From: an uncultured Saprospiraceae bacterium | GTDB lineage: Bacteria > Bacteroidota > Bacteroidia > Chitinophagales > Saprospiraceae | DNA: 10,201 nucleotides | Direction of reading: 5' to 3' | NCBI GenBank assembly: GCA_937969485.1 | Contig: CALBVQ010000133.1 | Coordinates: 1 to 10,201, forward strand | In this document: positions 7,605-10,201 of the stretch, one piece after another | Layout: each line of letters begins with the position of its first letter | Position numbering within the stretch: position 1 is the stretch's first letter | Notes under the pieces: model-generated | What the model saw: only the letters and a program-made list of their open reading frames with translations | The model's database searches: none | What the model was told of the DNA's origin: nothing | Program-made: the position numbers and the translations under genes

Positions 7605-7988
7605 TTATTGTTCTTCTAGTAGACTCAGAATTTCTTCGTTGATCCAGTTGGAACCATATTTTCCATTAGAATCAGGAAACATAGGTGTCACTCTTTGTAC
7701 TTTGTTAAGAGGCACTGACTTAGAATTATTCTCAGCAACTTCTGCAGTAGAACTCCCAGCTTTAAATTGCCCTATTAGAGACTTGATAATCTGAGTAGTT
7801 GCAACAGCCTTGTAGTAATCCATATTTTTATTGTCTTGGAATTCTACAATGATTTCAGTAGCTTCACTATTCTTTTCGATAAGTGCTGCAACTGCGGCTT
7901 CAGTTGAGAGATAAACTTGTGCATTAATTACGTTCCCTGCTGTGGCAAGAAGGAGAAGTAAAAAGAATTTTAAAAAAACATTTTTCAT
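7605..7988 (-). CDS. Small secreted protein of unknown function, first gene of the operon
   Basis: The 127-aa product starts with a clear signal peptide: MKN, a Leu-rich core at about residues 6-15, and a probable cleavage near NAQ (22-24). The mature part is about 100 aa, mixed alpha/beta in character. It has a helix-like stretch rich in Ala and Glu (29-42), a strand-like EIIVEF, a predicted amphipathic helix YYKAVATTQIIKSLIG (58-73) and an acidic C-terminus (EEILSLLEEQ). There are no Cys residues, no lipobox and no sorting domain, so it should be periplasmic or released. I do not recognise the family. It lies 25 bp upstream of the giant gene on the same strand with no terminator between, so co-transcription is likely, and it could be a partner, chaperone or export helper of the giant protein. 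There is no Shine-Dalgarno site before the ATG. Confidence 0.8.
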   Translation of the reverse strand: MKNVFLKFFLLLLLATAGNVINAQVYLSTEAAVAALIEKNSEATEIIVEFQDNKNMDYYKAVATTQIIKSLIGQFKAGSSTAEVAENNSKSVPLNKVQRVTPMFPDSNGKYGSNWINEEILSLLEEQ

Positions 7989-8100
7989 TTCTGAATTTTT
8001 TGTAATCCGGGTTTAGTAGGATCGTATTAAAAATTTTTATTCTAAAAAAGAATATTTATTTATATTTGAAAATCAGCCATTTACAAATTCAACAATTTAC

Positions 8101-8122
8101 ATATGGCATTTTTATCACATAT
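8101..8122. promoter_or_regulatory. Imperfect dyad between the MerR gene and the secreted-protein operon
   Basis: ATATG (8101-8105) and CATAT (8118-8122) flank a spacer with partial symmetry (about 7 of 11 half-site positions agree). It lies between the divergent start codons at 7988 and 8228 and could be a MerR-type operator. In such AT-rich DNA it could also arise by chance. Confidence 0.2.
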
Positions 8123-8227
8123 AAACCTTAATAGACCAAATACTATACCAATCTTTTCTTACTTAGAGAGAGTATGAATGATGAGCAACGAAAAAGGCGG
8201 AACTGAGGTCAATCAAAAAACGAAAAT

Positions 8228-8563
8228 ATGGTTAGCGTACCAGAGAATCTTACTAAGCTGTACTACTCTATAGGAGAGGTAGCGGAGATGTTTGGCTTAA
8301 GCAACTCACTATTGCGGTATTGGGAAGGTGAATTTCCGGAATTAAAGCCGGGAAAGAACAGCAAGGGTGATAGGAAATTCACTGTGAAGGATATAGAAGT
8401 CGTTGTGCAAATCCATAATTTGGTGAAAGAAAGAGGCTTCACGATAGAAGGGGCAAAGAAAGAATTGAAGGACTTGCAGACACGAAAGAAAAAGATTGCA
8501 CCGATTGTCAAGAAGTTGAAAGGAATAAAGAAGGAGTTGCTGGCGATTAGGGAAAAGTTGTGA
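8228..8563 (+). CDS. Short MerR-family DNA-binding regulator
   Basis: The 111-aa product is almost entirely a MerR-type winged-helix domain: YYSIGEVAEMFGLSNSLLRYWE (residues 12-33) is the helix-turn-helix, KGDRKFTVKDIE (46-57) the wing and next helix, and HNLVKERGFTIEGAKKEL (63-80) the closing helices. The C-terminus (81-111) is Lys/Leu-rich and probably coiled-coil, fitting dimerisation. There is no effector domain and no Cys for metal sensing, so the signal cannot be read. Short single-domain MerR proteins with this KLYYSIGEVAEMFG start are common in Bacteroidota. It is divergent from the secreted-protein operon across 239 bp, which makes control of that operon possible but unproven. The ATG at 8228 fits the family length; upstream ATGs at 8174 and 8178/8181 are followed by stops or lie out of frame. 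Confidence 0.92.
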   Translation: MVSVPENLTKLYYSIGEVAEMFGLSNSLLRYWEGEFPELKPGKNSKGDRKFTVKDIEVVVQIHNLVKERGFTIEGAKKELKDLQTRKKKIAPIVKKLKGIKKELLAIREKL

Positions 8564-8629
8564 GGGGTAGAATCACATTATGGGTAAAAAGTAATACACA
8601 GGGAATTCTGATTCAAGTCTGTGCTACCC
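8564..8629 (+). other. Possible folded RNA element after the MerR gene
   Basis: Starting one base after the stop codon, GGGTAG (8565-8570) can pair with CTACCC (8624-8629), with GGGTA (8582-8586) as a competing partner. Inside, CACAG (8597-8601) pairs with CTGTG (8619-8623) and GAAT (8603-8606) with ATTC (8611-8614). No T-run follows, so it is not a standard terminator. It may be a 3' stabilising structure or chance. Confidence 0.3.
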
Positions 8630-8719
8630 TACTAAATAGATAAATAAAGTTTAGATAAAAAAGTTATACTTAGTTTCTCAAATTGATGAGGGTTAAGGTC
8701 GGTAAATTGCGTGGTTACT

Positions 8720-8815
8720 TTGTTTGTTTTGGGCGTGCCCCTTCGGGTCAGGCTATCCGCTATAATGTACTCCCTGCGGTCCGTGCATTCCGCTACTATC
8801 CTTCACGCGGGTGTT
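8720..8815 (+). repeat. GC-rich dispersed repeat of Bacteroidota type
   Basis: A GC-rich island in AT-rich DNA. Its hallmark pieces are TTTTGGGCGTGCCCC (8727-8741), CGGGTCAGGCTATCCGCT (8744-8761), CTGCGG (8774-8779) and CCGCTACTATCCTTCACGC (8790-8808). From memory, close variants of these blocks recur in intergenic DNA of many Bacteroidota genomes and are often mis-annotated as short proteins. Short arms such as CCGC (8757-8760) with GCGG (8776-8779) and CGTG (8782-8785) with CACG (8804-8807) would allow folding. The open frame through it (8683-8865) looks spurious. Function is unknown; the ends are approximate. Confidence 0.6.
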
Positions 8816-8914
8816 GGAGATGGGCTAATTTTACTCCTTCTTCAAAATGTAAAACTAAAGTATAAGCTATAGGAAAAACAAAAAGTCATTCGAATCAAAA
8901 ATGCTAATCAGCTC

Positions 8915-9331
8915 TTACTCATTTAACCATTGTATCAAAATTGCAATGCCAGCTAAAATGAAAACAATGCCACCTATACCTACAAAAACTAGATCCCTGA
9001 ATTTGTGCCCTCTGTTGGTATATCGGATATTATTAGTCACTTCTGGATCGTAAATTATTGGGATCTGATCACCTACATAAAACTTACTACTAATTGATGG
9101 ACCTTGCGATTCGAGTAATTGACCTTTTTCATCCTTGAAAGTTAAGGTTGGGGTATAATAAGTCTTTGATCCTTCATCGATATCAGATTCTTCTGCAACT
9201 GATATAATCGTTGCAAGAACATTAATGCCTCTCGCATACAGTAGCTTTCTCTCTTTGTACATAACTCGAAGTCTATAAAGCATAAAAAGGCCACCAAAAA
9301 AACAGACTGCGAATAGGAATAGATTACTCAT
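8915..9331 (-). CDS. DUF3592-type membrane protein
   Basis: The 138-aa product has two membrane helices, at about residues 3-21 and 113-135, and a beta-rich region of about 90 residues between them. That middle part follows the DUF3592 pattern: a small-residue run with a hydrophobic strand (RGINVLATIISV, 34-45), an acidic turn, YYTPTLTFKDEKG (58-70), then YVGDQIPIIYDPE (85-97) and an Asn/Arg strand. The two helices would anchor the beta domain on one side of the inner membrane. No enzymatic role is known for the family. It is a single gene with no operon partner in view, is convergent with the MerR gene across about 350 bp holding the dispersed repeat, and has no clear terminator or promoter box. 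ATG at 9331 is the only sensible start. Confidence 0.85.
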   Translation of the reverse strand: MSNLFLFAVCFFGGLFMLYRLRVMYKERKLLYARGINVLATIISVAEESDIDEGSKTYYTPTLTFKDEKGQLLESQGPSISSKFYVGDQIPIIYDPEVTNNIRYTNRGHKFRDLVFVGIGGIVFILAGIAILIQWLNE

Positions 9332-9432
9332 AGGTAAGTGTTTATGTCAATGAATTTTGTTAAGGGTAAAGCCAAATAATTCGGCATTTTCTGAAATATG
9401 TTTTACCGTTTCAATTTTTGGAAAGCTTATAA

Positions 9433-9658
9433 AATTGTGTTTATGAAAAGGCGGAATACAATACATCAGCGACTGTTCTCGCAGAACGTAGCGCATTAGT
9501 GTTTCAAGGAAAAGAAGCGCAAAAAAGAAGATCAGCTAGTCGTAGCTAAAGCTAATGAACAATTGCTAAACTCCAATCTAAATAGCCATGAATCCCTTTC
9601 ACACATTTACAGTTATTTTTATGATAACCTTTATTACCTTCGGACTGAAAAGCATTAA
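9433..9658 (+). pseudogene. Possible remnant of a sensor histidine kinase linker, frameshifted
   Basis: One frame (9433-9549) reads ...VLAERSALVFQGKEAQKRR and then stops at 9547. A second frame (9500-9658) continues with KEKKRKKEDQLVVAKANEQL. Joined by one frameshift in the A-rich run near 9521, they resemble the heptad-like linker ELAFQNxEKEKRAxELxxANKEL that is repeated in many Bacteroidota PAS/histidine kinases. No kinase or PAS domain is visible, and neither frame has a proper start. The match is short and from memory, so the assignment is weak. Confidence 0.25.
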
Positions 9659-9804
9659 TACCGAACTTTCCAACATCAAGATTCTTCATGGATTCGTGAA
9701 TGGGTAGTATAATTAAGACTCTTTATTGCTGAATTATTTCGTTGAAATAATTTACTTGAGCCATACCTTAACTAAAATTCAGTTTCATCATAAAACCGAC
9801 CCCC

Positions 9805-9871
9805 AACAATAGTTGTGTACTACTTTATAAGATTTCTATTGTTAGGGCATCGATCTTTAGAATAGTAGTAC
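9805..9871. repeat. Two interlocked perfect 8-bp inverted repeats (pseudoknot geometry)
   Basis: AACAATAG (9805-9812) pairs with CTATTGTT (9836-9843), and GTACTACT (9817-9824) pairs with AGTAGTAC (9864-9871). The order A-B-A'-B' is that of an H-type pseudoknot, with connecting loops of 4, 11 and 20 nt. Stem A can be extended by CCC/GGG across one bulged A. No gene overlaps. Confidence 0.5.
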
Positions 9872-10019
9872 TGACTTCTTGGGAAATTGTGGTTTTAATT
9901 CATGTCCTTGGTCCTCAGTGTGCAGATAAAAAACACAAGTCCATCATGTACTAAAATTGACAAGTACTTGAGGGCTGCATTGTAACGGGTGTAATTTGCA
10001 ATTGATCTGCTACTATTTT

Positions 10020-10050
10020 AACCTGAATTATGCAGTAGGTTTTCGTCATG
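10020..10050 (+). repeat. 31-bp direct repeat, copy 1
   Basis: AACCTGAATTATGCAG...TTTTCGTCATG matches the copy at 10171 at 28 of 31 positions. Within it AACCT and AGGTT are inverted. It is followed by GAGCATC (10063-10069) pairing with GATGCTC (10080-10086) and GAGCTG (10074-10079) pairing with CAGCTC (10105-10110). Confidence 0.75.
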
Positions 10051-10170
10051 AGAGCTTAAAATGAGCATCAAAAGAGCTGGATGCTCCCATTATCGAAGCA
10101 GTTTCAGCTCGTAAGAGATATCTTATATCAATTCTGTTTTAAGGTTTCACTTTATTTTCAAGAATTATTA

Positions 10171-10201
10171 AACCCGAATTATGCATTAGGTTTTCGTGAT
10201 G
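10171..10201 (+). repeat. 31-bp direct repeat, copy 2 (at the window edge)
   Basis: AACCCGAATTATGCAT...TTTTCGTGATG differs from copy 1 only at three positions and reaches the last base, so it may continue. The 151-bp period and general look suggest the leader or flank of an insertion sequence beyond the edge; no transposase is visible. Confidence 0.75.

Larger units (their letters stand above)
9332..10201. other. 870-bp stretch without an intact gene, rich in repeats
   Basis: Stops interrupt all frames. The stretch contains a possible decayed kinase fragment (9433-9658), an interlocked inverted-repeat pair (9805-9871), a perfect 10-bp palindrome CAAGTACTTG (9961-9970), nested short inverted repeats (10063-10110) and two 31-bp direct repeats (10020-10050 and 10171-10201). 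It resembles the decayed flank of a mobile element that continues beyond the right edge. Confidence 0.5.

Noticed and set aside
8061..8068. TATATTTG, an exact TAnnTTTG match on the plus strand upstream of the MerR gene
   Set aside because: There is no -33 TTG at the right distance and it lies 160 bp before the start codon, so it was not called a promoter.
8178..8270. Small open frame (MMSNEKGGTEV...) overlapping the start of the MerR gene in another frame
   Set aside because: About 30 codons with no similarity I know; a regulatory upstream frame is possible but nothing supports it.
8683..8865. Open frame of 60 codons with GRAPSGQAIRYNVLP-like translation
   Set aside because: It lies across the GC-rich dispersed repeat; such translations are artefacts of the repeat.
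9588..9707. 39-codon open frame (MNPFHTFTVIF...) with one hydrophobic stretch
   Set aside because: It is short, has no ribosome site or recognisable family, and overlaps the kinase-like frame; chance in AT-rich DNA is likely.
9900..10050. Minus-strand pieces reading VADQLQITPVT and ALKYLSILVHDGLV in two frames, reminiscent of a winged-helix domain
   Set aside because: The resemblance is short, needs a frameshift, and its beginning overlaps the 31-bp repeat; too weak to call a pseudogene.
1179..10201. CRISPR array, tRNA, rRNA or riboswitch
   Set aside because: I saw no regularly spaced short repeats, cloverleaf or conserved riboswitch core in any gap between genes.

Overview
The window is AT-rich bacterial DNA and most likely comes from the phylum Bacteroidota, near the Saprospiria (Lewinella/Haliscomenobacter-like). 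The evidence is a giant secreted protein with HYR-type beta-sandwich repeats and a type IX secretion (T9SS) C-terminal sorting domain, promoter-like TAnnTTTG boxes, poor use of Shine-Dalgarno sites, and a GC-rich dispersed repeat of a kind I associate with Bacteroidota genomes. These assignments rest on reading the sequence; no database search was run.

Left part (1-1178): a divergent pair. An HxlR-family winged-helix regulator runs off the left edge on the minus strand, and a six-helix membrane protein reads to the right. The 75-bp gap between them holds two matching dyads, TTRCTTTA-N5-TAAAGYAA, with centres exactly 30 bp apart. Promoter-like boxes for both directions lie between and over them. 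This looks like an autoregulated regulator/membrane-protein switch.

Bases 1179-1846 contain no convincing gene. They hold two diverged copies of a ~50-bp direct repeat, a small hairpin, and the terminator of the giant gene.

Bases 1847-7988 form a probable two-gene minus-strand operon. A 127-aa secreted protein of unknown function lies 25 bp upstream of a 1910-aa multidomain T9SS cargo protein. The large protein has a signal peptide, HYR-like modules (one split by an inserted beta-sandwich), a proprotein-convertase P domain, a dockerin-like calcium-binding pair, a cohesin-like domain and a T9SS type A tail. It is probably a surface or matrix adhesin or scaffold.

A divergent small MerR-like regulator (8228-8563) reads right. 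It is followed by a possible folded element, the GC-rich dispersed repeat (about 8720-8815), and a minus-strand DUF3592-type membrane protein (8915-9331).

The last 870 bases have no intact gene. They hold what may be a decayed sensor-kinase linker, an interlocked pair of perfect 8-bp inverted repeats with pseudoknot geometry, and two 31-bp direct repeats (28/31 identical) 151 bp apart at the right edge, probably the flank of a mobile element. I see no CRISPR array, tRNA, rRNA or complete insertion sequence. No novel multi-gene system is demonstrated; the best leads are the twin-operator switch and the unexplained structured DNA on the right.
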